Positions 11,158-21,135 of a DNA stretch of 64,000 bases are shown piece after piece (position 1 is the stretch's first letter; each line of letters starts with the position of its first letter). This DNA is from Limonium bicolor. Lineage: Eukaryota > Streptophyta > Magnoliopsida > Caryophyllales > Plumbaginaceae. A program made the position numbers and the translations under genes. The stretch is from the NCBI GenBank assembly GCA_023374045.1, contig CM041779.1, forward strand, positions 302,942,167-303,006,166. Direction: 5' to 3'. Under the pieces are notes generated by a model. It was not told the DNA's origin. It did not search any database and saw nothing but the letters and a program-made list of their open reading frames with translations.

Positions 11158-12029
11158 GTTGGTCTTTTTGATTCTTTGCCTAATTTATATGATAGCTTAA
11201 TGTCTGCTTCTATATTATTTCAGCCTCTCAGTCTATTATTGTGCCCCTGTAGCTTGCGTTTCATTCCACGTGTAATAATTATAATGAATGACCAGGCTAT
11301 ATTTTTGGTATGGGAGTCAATTCCACTGGTTTATACGGTGGTTATGTTGGACAGTGGATCCAAACTCACAAATCCCTTTTCTTAAAACGTATAATATTTA
11401 TTTAGCCAGCAGTGCCTTGTTTGGATTGGTGTTTGTTGTTGGCTTCGACTGACTAATGATCTGGATTTGGAATGAGATTAATAACGTTTGATAGCTGATG
11501 GTACTTTGCAACTGTGATTGTGATAAACGCAGGATAACAATCCATGTTGAGGGATTGATTGCAACTGTGATTGTGTTCAAAGGGAGGAGAAGCAATTCCT
11601 ATGGTACCAAAACTTTTCGGTCTCAATCTCTTCCGGCTGCAAGTATCTCAGAGATGATGAAATCCAAGAGTCTACGAAGTCTTCCTTTGCATATTTGATT
11701 TGTGTTAGATGTGCTCTTTTTTTTTTTGTTATTTTCATGTAGAATGCTCCAACACAAATTTACTACATTTAGTTCATTTGTATGGTTGTGTTAGATGTGC
11801 TCCTTTTTTTGTTTCAAACATGTAAAATGCTCCAACTTAGTCCTTCTTTAGAAAGGAAACAACAGTGGGGTGGAACGGTTTTATGTGAAATGAAAAAAAA
11901 AAGCCTTTTTGGCTTTTTAGTTAAGAAATTTGTTGTGCCTTTTTTATTTAACATGATATATACAATCTAATACCCGACTATATAATACTGTTCAAATATA
12001 TAAACTATCGGCTGATAAATATTAATGAT
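11158..12029 (+). other. unassigned interior of the CACTA element
   Basis: After the CCT5 exon the sequence turns intron-like. A possible exon at about 11534-11640 follows a CAG acceptor, with a frame reading GRRSNSYGTKTFRSQSLPAA. I do not recognise its source. TTAGATGTGCTC with a following T-run occurs twice (about 11705 and 11789), a short duplication. No complete gene is visible. Confidence 0.35.
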
Positions 12030-12347
12030 AAATAGACACAATTTGGTGTCCGATTAAATAAGCTAGTGTCCGACGAGTAGAAGCAATTTAGCGTCCGAAG
12101 TTTTAAATTAGCGTCTGATGGGTGGAAGCAATTTAGAGTCCGAAAAAATTGGACGCTAATCTGTAATCAATTTGTCTCCAGCTAGTTGGCGTCCGATTAA
12201 GCGGTTTGCGACATTTAGCAGACGTATTAGTGTCCGAAATCGGACGTTAACAAGTAGACGCTAAATAGCGTCCGAAAAAAAAAATTAGCGTCCAGGATTT
12301 TAGCGTCTGATGAATATCGGACGCTAAATCCTGTTTTTTCTGTAGTG
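12030..12347. repeat. right subterminal repeats of the first CACTA element
   Basis: About a dozen copies of a TAGCGTCCGA-like motif and its complement lead to the terminal CTGTTTTTTCTGTAGTG. The motif is shared with the left end at 3981-4140. Confidence 0.85.
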
Positions 12348-14829
12348 GATCTCCTTCTGCAATCCACGACAACACTTCCCTGCTCCAGCCTTCTCCCCTT
12401 ATTCACACGCCAGATTTTTCTTTCTTTCCTTGCAAAATTCTGGTAAAGCAGCAGCAAGGAACAGGAATGAAACGGTAAGAACTCTTCATTCTTCCTTTTT
12501 TTTTCTTATGACAGCTCTCTGCTTTCTCATCTACTTCCTCTATTCCTCTGCAACTGATAGCATAGGCATCTCCTTTTTCCTCCAACACCAGGAGCAGCGA
12601 GCCTTTCTCCCTCTCATCTCCTTGGCTAGAGCGGTGGAAACAGCAAGTGAACAGCCATCTTCTTCTCCTTCACGGTTGAAGCTCCAAGGGGAAGACAGTG
12701 TAGCTGTTTCCCTTCTCCATGACACAGCAATCTCATGGTTGAAACCCCTCCATCATCGGTGCAAACAACAGGGAGCAAGCAACACCAGAAAAAAAACTGG
12801 TGAGCATCCATCCCTTTCTTCTCCTGTACTCCAGAATTTCCTTCCTTCTGTGCACTCCTTATTCCAGCTCTTCTCCCTTCTCTGGTTGCAGTAAAACACA
12901 ACACATTAACCCCCATCTCACTCTTGGTATCAAGTGGCTGAAGCAAGGTAGCAGAAACACCCAGGTTCCCTCTCCATTTCAGTATAAAACGGCAAGAACC
13001 CAGCACTAGGAAGGTAAAGTCACCTCCTTTCCTTTCTTTTTTCTCCATGGTTGCAGCTCCTTTCTTGCTAGATTTTTCTTCCCTTGTCACCACCATAATA
13101 CAGCTTTATTCTCTCTTCATGAAACAGCACATTCACCGTCTGAGCCTCCTTCATTTTCAGTCACAAGTTGCTGGAAACAAACAAGGAAAACAAGGTAAGA
13201 ATATACTCCTAGAACACCACCTTCTCCAACCTTTTTTTTTTTTTTTGATAATTGGCTGGTTGTCCAGCTTACATAGCAGTACTGAGGCATGAATGTCTTT
13301 CCCGCTTAAGTACTTTAGAGAAAATACAAAGAAAAAAAAAAAAAACATAGTGAAACAACGTTACTGAAAGGAACAAAATCAAAGTAAGCGCAGCTGGTTA
13401 GCCTTCGCAGACTAGGTGAGCTGGTAGACTATGAGTTGAAGTGGATCTTGCTTCAATCGCAGACCAGTCGCTTGTTGGTAGCTGCTGAATTGATATCCAA
13501 TTTGTATGTATATCCTTTCTAACCCTACTAATCTTACTAGCTGAGAGGGACCCTTAAATCTACTTAGCCTTCTTCTTGCCCCTCGTGGCCACCTTACTAA
13601 CTCGTGAAAACTTACTAAATCCTAAGGGTCCAGCCCCACGAATTCTCTTACCCTTTTCTTTAGATATACTCCTAGAGCATCTATCAGACTCCTCTTTTGA
13701 CTCTTCACTCTCGATGTGACAACTCCGGCGAACGCTCGCTTTCTGTTCTCGAATGATCTCTTCAAAATTGGATAGGGTAAGCTTCTCCAACCTAAAATCA
13801 TGTCTGAAAATGGACTTTAACTAACTCTTTCATTCACCCCATTATGTGCTCATGTAGAGGACATTCCCAGCTGGAACAATGAGCCAAAGAACTGCTCCAA
13901 ATCGTCATGCAAACAGCCCCAAAGCAAGGTGAGAACCGATATTTATGGTGGTTCCTCCAAGTTCCTTCTTCTCTATTTCCATGGGATTAAAACCCATCTT
14001 TTTCCTCCATTAGGTGGCCGAAACCATGGCTTAAAAACCCTTCAGTTTTCAAGGTAAAAGCATCATTTTTTTTAAGGTTCAAAAACCCATGTATTTAAAC
14101 TACTAAACTAGTCAATAAGAGATAATTAACTAAGCTATCTTCTTTTGTTTGTCATGACCGAATGGGTCATAATTACCCCATGAAGTACAGCAGCAATAGG
14201 CGTTACATTTCAAGGAGAAATACCAAAGTTAACAAGGTCACCTCCCCTGTAATTAAGCCTAAAAATTTGCTACTGTTTGGACAAGATTTCATGAGCAAAA
14301 AGAATTAAAAATCTGATTTATGGTGTGTGCACATCTAGAACCGAGAGGGTGCAGCTGGTGAGGAATTGTGGAAATCTCTCGGTGATTAATCAAGGTAAGG
14401 ATTCTAAACATTTTAATATCTTAAACTAATTCCCTTATGATTTTGGTTGTAACCGGGAATATATACCCACGCATATACTGTTTTTAATTAGTTGGGAAGG
14501 ATTTGATTAGTGAGATTAGATGTGGATGACTTGCTAAAAGTTAAATTATAAATCGTTAATAAAAAAATGAATGATGAGTTTGAGTGAAAAACATATGCGT
14601 GAACTAGCAACTAATTTGGGGAGATTTTGATGCCAATTAATGTTTAATGACTAGCTATATTTAAGCCATGCGTTTAGGCATCTTTATTTACTTATTTTAA
14701 GCTTAAATTAATTGTCATTGAATTTTAGAGTGGTTTAAAAATAATCAAATGAATTCTGGTGTAAATATGCCAATTTGGTGAACAAAACCACTTAGGGACA
14801 TTTTAGTTATATATTAGTAATTTGAGTAA
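12348..14829 (+). other. CT-rich LTR leader with many splice-donor-like sites
   Basis: This is the piece of the split LTR that corresponds to the CT-rich region after the promoter in families A and B. Donor-like AG/GTAAG or AG/GTGAG sites recur near 12474, 12799, 13194, 13928, 14054 and 14395, separated by CT-rich tracts. The short open frames here have no family resemblance and come from low-complexity CT sequence. A 550-bp retroposed piece interrupts it at 13232-13781. Confidence 0.5.
13232..13781 (-). mobile_element. short retroposed insertion, minus strand
   Basis: CTTCTCCAACC occurs at 13221-13231 and again at 13782-13792 as an 11-bp target duplication. The left border is a T-run of about 15 bases, the poly(A) of a minus-strand insert. 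Reading inward, a 3'-UTR-like stretch precedes the end of a frame (13560-13790) with a basic tail ...SKVATRGKKKAK. The first codons of that frame lie across the right-hand target repeat, so its start is not original. It may be a heavily truncated LINE or a retroposed mRNA 3' end; I cannot name the source. Confidence 0.85.
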
Positions 14830-15729
14830 ATTACTTATAACCCCCTTGAGGATTTGGGATATTACAGTTAACCCCCTTGTGTTATCATAATTATTGGTAA
14901 CCACCTCAAGGTTAAGGTATCTTTGACTACGAGCCCCCAAACTATAACTCTGTTATTGAAAGTTAACTACATGTTGATCTATCAACTTAATCACATTAAT
15001 AATGTCAGGCAGGACTACAAAACTGCTTAATCAACATCGTCTAACTCTCTCTCATCCCACTTTAGATGCATTTTCGAGGCCAGGTTGACATTTTAGGAAA
15101 AACAATACAGATTAAGTAGTGCTATTTGTCCAGTCTGATATTATTAATATGATTAAGCTGATTGGTCAACACGTAGTTAACTTCCTACTAACAAAGATAT
15201 AGTTTAGGGGCTTGTGAAATACCCCAGACTTAATTAGGGTGATTAAATTACTCTAATATGATATTTAAGGGCATATTAGTGCCTAATGAATTTTGGTAAA
15301 AAGAATAAATCCAAAAGAAAAGAGAAAACACTTAAAAAGCGAAAACGCTAAATTGAGCGTTAAGTGACCCTAGGAGAAATATAATCTTGAAAAGGGTGTC
15401 GAATGAATTTTAAAGGCTTAATAATGCCTAAATAATATATGGGAACAAATCCCGAAGAAAACGAATCCAAATAATGTATTAAAACGCTAATAAAGCTTTA
15501 GCGCGCATTTTTCGAGAAAACCCGAAAACGTGACTTTAAGTGGTCAAACGAACCCGTAAAAATTATAGTTCATCAAATGACTATAAATAAACATTAATGG
15601 GAGTATAATAACCATTAAAATTAAAGAAACAAGAAAATTCCGGAAAACGGGCCCGGTAAGTGAATAGTGCTAAAACCGGGTAAAATAACGAGCGTTTTCT
15701 GTAAAGGACGAAAAACGCTCCAGCATGGG

Positions 15730-15736
15730 TATATAG
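15730..15736 (+). promoter_or_regulatory. probable TATA box of the element A 5' LTR
   Basis: TATATAG lies 515 bases into the LTR, followed about 25-35 bases later by a T-rich tract and then the CT-rich leader. The 3' LTR has the same box at 25347-25353, and element B has TATAAATA about 460 bases into its LTR. Confidence 0.5.
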
Positions 15737-16154
15737 TGGGGCCGGTTTTTTTAGCTGGTAATTAGCCCACACACACTCACACTTGACTAGCTAATTAATT
15801 CAAGAGTTGAAAAGTCAAAAGAGGAAAAGTACAAAAGTAAAAAAAAAATACCTCTCTCTCTCTCTTCTCTCTCTTCTCTTTCCTCTCTTTCCCTTCTTCC
15901 TTGCGATTTTCTTCCTCTCTATCTGGTTTGAACGTTTTTGCAGCCCTTCCATGGCTACTCCCACTTCAACCTCATGCCCAAGCTTTATTAAAGCTCCAAT
16001 CACAAAAATAATTACATATTGAACTCCCCTCATCATTCTCTACACTTCCCTCTTTTCAAAATTTGAAAAGGATGAGTTTAATCTCCATGGGTTTTCCCCA
16101 TTTGAAGAGAAAAGCACACCATCTTGTAGCTTGGAGTCTCCTCTTTCTTCTAAG

Positions 16155-16522
16155 GTAAAAATTTCATTGAAAAAACTCACGTTTGCTCTTCCTCCCTTGG
16201 TAGCCGATTTTGGCTTCTCTCACACCTTGTTTTCTTCTTGATTTTGAGCTTCATTTCAACCCTCCAATGGTGGAGTAATACCCTTCTTGATTCAAGGGTG
16301 AGAATCTCTCTTAAAAGGCCCAAAAAGGTAAACCCTAACTTGTACTCTAAGCCCTTTTTATTGAATTGAGATTTCTTAAGGGTTTAGATGATTAATGGAA
16401 TGCATTTTTGTGTTTATTGAATGTTGGGATGGAGTTTGGAAACTCCATCCCCACTTGACCGAATTTGGGGAAGAGGAGGAGCAAGAGGAGAATTAAAGAG
16501 AACTTATGAATTAAGGTAAGGA
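16155..16522 (+). other. ladder of three donor-like sites, element A 5' LTR
   Basis: AAG/GTAAAAA at 16155, AAG/GTAAACC at 16328 and AAG/GTAAGGA at 16516 are spaced 173 and 188 bases. The 3' LTR has them at 25780, 25952 and 26138. Element B, family E and the solo LTR have the same three sites at almost the same spacing, which points to spliced or otherwise constrained leader RNA. Confidence 0.55.
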
Positions 16523-17428
16523 ATCTACCTTGAAGCTTGTTTTAATTGCTTTAGGAATTGGGATGGGTTAAATTTAAATAATGAACCCAAACAATGTGAA
16601 TTAATGTAGTTGATTGGATTTGAGGGTGATTATGAACTTGTGTGGATTTAAGGCCTAGTGCCATTGTATTTAAAGTTTGAGCTATTGTGGTATATTTGCT
16701 TATGGAATCTTGATGAGCTTGGGATTGATATTGTGTTTGAGGAAGTAATGAGGTATTAATATTGCTTTGTATTGCTGGTATGGTAGGACCCTTGTAGGGT
16801 GTGGTTAGAATAGGAATGATTTTGGTGGTAATGGGTATGTGTGGATAAGTGAGAATTGTAGGTGAACTATGGCAAATTTTGGTAGGAATATGTACATGTG
16901 TGGATGACTTGGTGAATGGGAGAACCAAAGTATGTATTGGGGATAATAGAGATGTTAATCACCATGGGAGTAGTGGTTGTAGTATAAGAAGGAAAGGGTA
17001 TAAAATCTGTAGCAAGAAGTGTAGTAAAACATTGTAGAAACTAGAGAAAAATTGGTGTGCAGGATTTTGTAAATGAGTGTTGGAACTTGGGTGAAGGTAG
17101 TGTAATGGCTTGGAAACGAATTGGCATGGTAAGGCGAGGTATTTAGAATGCTAGGAATGGCATTGTTTGAGGAAGTATTGGATGGGAGAATTGAATTTTA
17201 AAATCTGTAGCATAAGTGTAACAAAAACTGTTACATGTGTTGAAGAAGAAGTAAGGAAATTGTGTAAGTTGATTTAGGATTGAGAATGAATTTTATTGGA
17301 TGAACTAAGGTGAATTAGAGGATTTAATTAGTGTTTAAACATGTAGGAAACATGTGGAAATGATTAGGAAAAGATTGGTGAGAATTGAGGTGAATTTAGA
17401 ATTCAAAGTAGAGAATTAAAAGGGTTCT

Positions 17429-17549
17429 GCAGCCGACCCACCCAGGCGACCTACCCTAGCCTGGGCGGTCGGACTAACTAAATTCTGTAACCGGGTACAT
17501 CTATGCAGCTGACCCCCCAGGCGACCTACCAGAGTGGGTCGGTCGGCCT
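17429..17549. repeat. GC-rich palindrome pair, element A 5' LTR
   Basis: Two units built around CCGACCCACCCAGGCGACC and its near-complement GGGTCGGTCGG. Each unit can fold back on itself. The 3' LTR has the same pair at 27047-27168, and other families have unrelated palindromes at the same relative place. Confidence 0.75.
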
Positions 17550-17556
17550 TTATAAA

Positions 17557-17664
17557 AAAAATTAATTAAATATAAATAAATATATATATATCTATACATA
17601 CATGCATATATATAAATATATATTATATAGATACATACATATATGTACATACACACATATATAT
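17557..17664. repeat. AT-rich microsatellite
   Basis: An irregular (TA)n/(ACATA)n tract directly after the palindrome pair. It is longer in the 3' LTR (27179-27353), as expected from slippage. Confidence 0.85.
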
Positions 17665-17921
17665 GTGTATAAGTAAGACATTAGTGCTAGAATAATGAAG
17701 GAAAGAAAGTTAAGCACACAAGAGAAAAACTAAGAATAACGGGACAACGGGGTAAGTACGGGAGTAGTAATTATTTGTGTATCGTATGAACATAGTATTA
17801 ATAACAATGTTGGAAACATTATCAGTGGAACAAGTGTGAACCGAGGAACAAGGAACACACGTAAAGCTAACCCCGGTGAAAGGTATGATCTCCTCATGCT
17901 ATGTATCCTAACTTGGTTACC

Positions 17922-17979
17922 CCGATTTGTGTGCTTGTTTGATTGTGTGATCACCTAACAAGATGAATGCACAAATCGG
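17922..17979 (+). other. mid-LTR long stem, element A 5' LTR
   Basis: CCGATTTGTG pairs with CACAAATCGG over 10 bp. Inside, CTTGTT pairs with AACAAG. In element B and the solo LTR the inner stem is CTTATT/AATAAG, a paired change. The same structure is at 27609-27666 in the 3' LTR. Confidence 0.7.
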
Positions 17980-18753
17980 ATTGTGTGTACTCCCTTGTGT
18001 TTGTATGATATTGCTTGTGGTTGGATTGTTGATTAAACTGAAGTTTGTATAATTCATGAAATGTGGAATGTGAATGAATTGCTTGAATGTGATTGTGTGT
18101 GGTAGTGCGACTCATAGTTGAGTCTTGTGTGAGTAGAGACTCGTAGAAAGAGTCAAGTGTGAACTAATAAAAGGTGGAACACACTACAACTATCGAAACC
18201 ATACACGGTAACATAAACCTACAAACACATTCGAACGTGAGAAGGTATATGGGAGTAGCAACCTCCCAATAACGGATAGAGAACCGAAATGACTAAACCC
18301 ACACGATAAATATTAGTGGAAGTATATGAGTAACCTCTAACTAGAGGATTGGAAAGTTTTCAAAATACGAACCTTGAGTAAAGTAATGAATGGTAAGGGA
18401 TCACCAAACCCCTTAGAAATATAGTCGAACACCAATGAGAGGAACCGACTAACATGAGCAATGTCCCGAACATGAAGTATTCAATAAGTTGGTTGAAACC
18501 TTAAATCTTAGAATACTACATTGAGGAATTCCCCAAGCCATTAGATGCTATCGAGAGAGATACTTCTAGGCTAATCCTTGAGATCGTGAATTGACTCCGA
18601 GAGTGGAGTTTCGGGAATTTGAGTAGTCCGGTAGTGAACCGGACATTTGAGTATTTGAGGAGCTAACTGTATAGCCCTATTTGTATTTGAGCCCGGTGGT
18701 GGGTCTTGTGTATGACCCTGCCCGGAGGTCGTGAGATCGACTTAACATATACC

Positions 18754-18900
18754 TTGAGCATTGAGTATTGACTTGGGAACTTGAGTATTGAGTATTGTGT
18801 ATTGAGTAATGAGTATTGAATCGAGTATGTGAGCGTTGAGAATTGAGTTGTGACTTGTGGGACTTGAGAACTTGAGTTGAGTGGGGAATTGAGTTGAGTG
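18754..18900 (+). repeat. TGAGTATTG-type minisatellite, element A 5' LTR
   Basis: About a dozen irregular copies of a 7-10 base TTGAGTA/TTGAGAA motif. The 3' LTR has the same block at 28440-28583. Element B has GTAAGA and GTATGA runs at the matching place. Confidence 0.75.
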
Positions 18901-19115
18901 TCGTAGACCTTGTAGAGATTGTGAGTAAGAGTACCCAAGGGAGTGGGTGTACATGAGTAGTTGAGTAAGGCATGGCGAGGTAGAAACCCTCAAGCCTAAT
19001 TAAAGAACATATTGAATCAACCCTTGATGTGTTAGTGATTGTGTTCAATGTTGAACTTGATTGTGAATGTACATATATAATGTATATTGTATGCATGCTG
19101 TTGTGATAAAATGAA

Positions 19116-19242
19116 CCGCATGCTCTCGACCAATTAGTCGGCGTACCCTCGCTAGTACGCGGGGTATGCGGAAGTCATATTCAGTGTAAGCTGACCCCCT
19201 AAGGGGAACGTTTTTAGTGTGCAGGTACCCGAAGTGAATATG
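19116..19242 (+). other. LTR multibranched fold, element A 5' LTR
   Basis: CCGCAT/ATGCGG (19116-19121, 19166-19171) encloses the hairpins GAC/GTC and GCGTAC/GTACGC. A second arm CATATTCA/TGAATATG (19176-19183, 19235-19242) encloses CCCC/GGGG. All stems pair fully. Element B and the solo LTR keep the shape with other bases in the second arm. Confidence 0.7.
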
Positions 19243-19559
19243 ATCACTGTAAGAGACCAACAGCTAAGCCGGACACCGTTTGAGAGTAGGACAGGGTTGT
19301 CATTGATATGGGTAGTTGTTAAGGAAATTGTATTTATGTATTGTGGATTTGTAAGACCGAAGGGTCATGGATAAACTTGGGAATTGTAGATACTCGGTAT
19401 AGTATTGTATGGTTATTGTATTGTATATTGTGGTGTTAAAGGTTGTATTGACTTGAGAATTGTTTAAGTAAAGGAAGTATCGTTTGTATAGTGTACTCGG
19501 TATAAGACCCATCAGACCGATATTGTATTTGTTGTAGTGATTGAGTTTGGATTGGCCTA

Positions 19560-19579
19560 GTTAGTCACGTGGGACTAAC
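19560..19579 (+). other. LTR 3'-end hairpin, element A 5' LTR
   Basis: GTTAGTC/GACTAAC with an ACGTGG loop, about 100 bases before the LTR end, followed by the shared GGCATTGTTTCACC. The 3' LTR copy (29241-29262) is slightly damaged. Confidence 0.75.
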
Positions 19580-19686
19580 GGCATTGTTTCACCCCCGGTT
19601 GAGTTGGAACTACCGCTGCGTTGTTGTCGATATATGATACAGGTCAGAGGATAATGGTGTGATTACCGATAGGGGTGTTACAAAAG

Positions 19687-19714
19687 TGGTATCAGAGCGA
19701 AGTATCGCTCTGAT
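19687..19714 (+). other. primer binding site inside a hairpin, element A
   Basis: TGGTATCAGAGC (19687-19698) matches the 3' end of plant initiator tRNA-Met. Its bases ATCAGAGCGA pair perfectly with TCGCTCTGAT (19705-19714) over 10 bp with an AGTA loop, so most of the PBS would be masked in folded RNA. Element B has the identical arrangement. Confidence 0.9.
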
Positions 19715-20554
19715 GGTCTGAATACCGAGTTTAGGAAATACCGAGTTAGGAATTAGAGACTTAGGGCTAAGGGTTGAGTGTTAGCGTGTGAGGTACGCTA
19801 GTTAGGAACTTCCAGTGTGATCTGGATACTACATAACCAATCCCGCCCTCCGCAACCCCGTTATAAGTTGGGGGAAGAACGCCAGGGAGATGGAAAGACC
19901 TCTCATACTCGGGTTAAACCCGATCTGGCAGTTGCAAATAAACTTTGCATAGAGAAAGAACCTGTCATACGGTAGATTCCAAGAACTGGATATCCCAAAG
20001 ACGGTTCCCGTTTCGACGATAATAACTGTACAAAACGGCAGAAGATTGAAGATCCCAACCATTGGATAACAAAATTTGCGGCACCATGGGGCGACATGCT
20101 TCGCAGTCGCGAGAACCATGCGCAGCCAACAAGAAGGGAAGCATAACTACGCAAAGAAGCGAAAGGGCAGAGTAACAAACCGAGACAAGAGTCTACGGAC
20201 TACAATGCTTGATAATACCAATAACGAACGGTATGCAACCGACTAAGGAGTTAGTCAAGGTTGAGCAACTCTAAACCTACAACACTAACAGGACTACCAT
20301 GTAGTTCCTAATGATCCGGTAAACCTCGGTAACCACCGCCAAGTGTGGGAACGAGCTATGGAGCAAGGTACATGGAGTACCACAAGGATCGGGAAAGCAC
20401 CCGATTATTAACAATTTTGTCAAGAGCACTGTGAAGTACTCAGGAGATTGACCACTAAGATCAAAGGATCAAAGGAAGATCCAAATAAACACCAAATATG
20501 GATGAAAACAATACCGTAAACGGTATAAGATAACCTGAAAACCGACATACCCGC

Positions 20555-20575
20555 GCACTTGCCCAGGGCAAGTGC
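20555..20575 (+). other. internal hairpin GCACTTGCC, element A
   Basis: GCACTTGCCC and GGGCAAGTGC form a near-perfect palindrome. Element B has GCACTTGCC/GGCAAGTGC at 52647-52666, although the surrounding sequence has diverged. Confidence 0.65.
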
Positions 20576-20933
20576 AGCAACTACAAGGCAATTGGAAGCC
20601 TTTTAACGACTAACAAGTACTTACTAAAGGTACCACCATGGGGATGGAAGCAATCATAGGATTGCCAATCCTAAGAACTTGAAGAATCAACCTTGGAAAG
20701 GCCTAACGGCCCGAACAATATATTATCAAACAAACCAGTCAGCATTGAGCTAGACTTGGTCAAGACCTCAACATGGCAACGCCATGAAGATTTCTTCTCA
20801 AAACCCTGGATTTTATTTCAAACACAAAACCTTTCTTTCAAAAACTACAAACTTTTCTTTTAAACCTCAGATTTTTTTTTTAAAACCAAACCAGAGAATC
20901 ACGGTGAGTATCATAGAACGATACAAGAGGAGT

Positions 20934-21135
20934 TGACAATAGAATACTTCACCTAGGCGTATGACGAGCACTACGAGTGTACCCAATTACGGGATGTGGG
21001 ACAACCGCACTCCGAAGGAGCTTGCGGGCCTGACAGACCCTTTTGTGAGTTGGTCAGGTAGGTGGTAACATACCAATAAGGTACCCCACGTATGTATACA
21101 TGTAGTGTACGAGACACGGGAAGTAGTCGATTCCG
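20934..21135 (+). other. conserved non-coding block, element A copy
   Basis: This matches the blocks in element C (951-1165) and element B (53016-53210). Contains CCGC-A-CTCC/GGAG-CTT-GCGG (21005-21027) and CCTGAC/GTCAGG (21029-21058). It is the best-conserved stretch of the interiors. Confidence 0.6.

Larger units (their letters stand above)
3981..12347. mobile_element. CACTA element with captured gene fragments
   Basis: The left end is CACTAGAAAAACAGTATTTA; the right end, read inward on the other strand, is CACTACAGAAAAAACAGGAT. Both ends carry arrays of a TAGCGTCCGA-type motif in both orientations, as in the subterminal transposase-binding repeats of En/Spm elements. No transposase frame is visible, so it is non-autonomous. 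The interior holds exons of an ERECTA-type gene (9399-10770) and of CCT5 (10830-11157), with introns, so the capture was from genomic DNA rather than mRNA. A LINE later landed inside (4264-7565). The 3-bp flanks differ (TCT left, GAT right), so no target duplication is visible. Confidence 0.82.
15215..19682 (+). repeat. 5' LTR of element A (4,468 bp)
   Basis: It begins TGAAATACCCC and ends AGGGGTGTTACA (TG...CA). In order: AT-rich start; AACGCT/AGCGTT hairpin near 15350; TATATAG at 15730; CT-rich leader 15850-15910; three AAGGTAA donor-like sites; palindrome array (17429-17549); AT microsatellite; long stem (17922-17979); TGAGTATTG minisatellite; multibranched fold (19116-19242); end hairpin (19560-19579). 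No coding frame is supported. Confidence 0.93.

Noticed and set aside
12430..13096. Overlapping frames of about 150 codons in the CT-rich leader
   Set aside because: CT/AG-rich sequence has few stop codons on either strand. No domain, and the region is the LTR leader with donor-like sites.
16551..16928. 125-codon minus-strand frame in the LTR of element A
   Set aside because: Its counterpart in the other LTR is broken and shorter; Thr/Ile-rich composition, no motif.
18663..19096. Overlapping minus-strand frames rich in NTQYS repeats
   Set aside because: They translate the TGAGTATTG minisatellite; no start context or family resemblance.
19045..19260. Minus-strand frame with a repeated peptide (IPRVLARVRR...GREHAVH) in several LTRs
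   Set aside because: The same peptide recurs only because the underlying bases form the conserved RNA fold. The frame is short, antisense to the element, and differs in start and end between copies.
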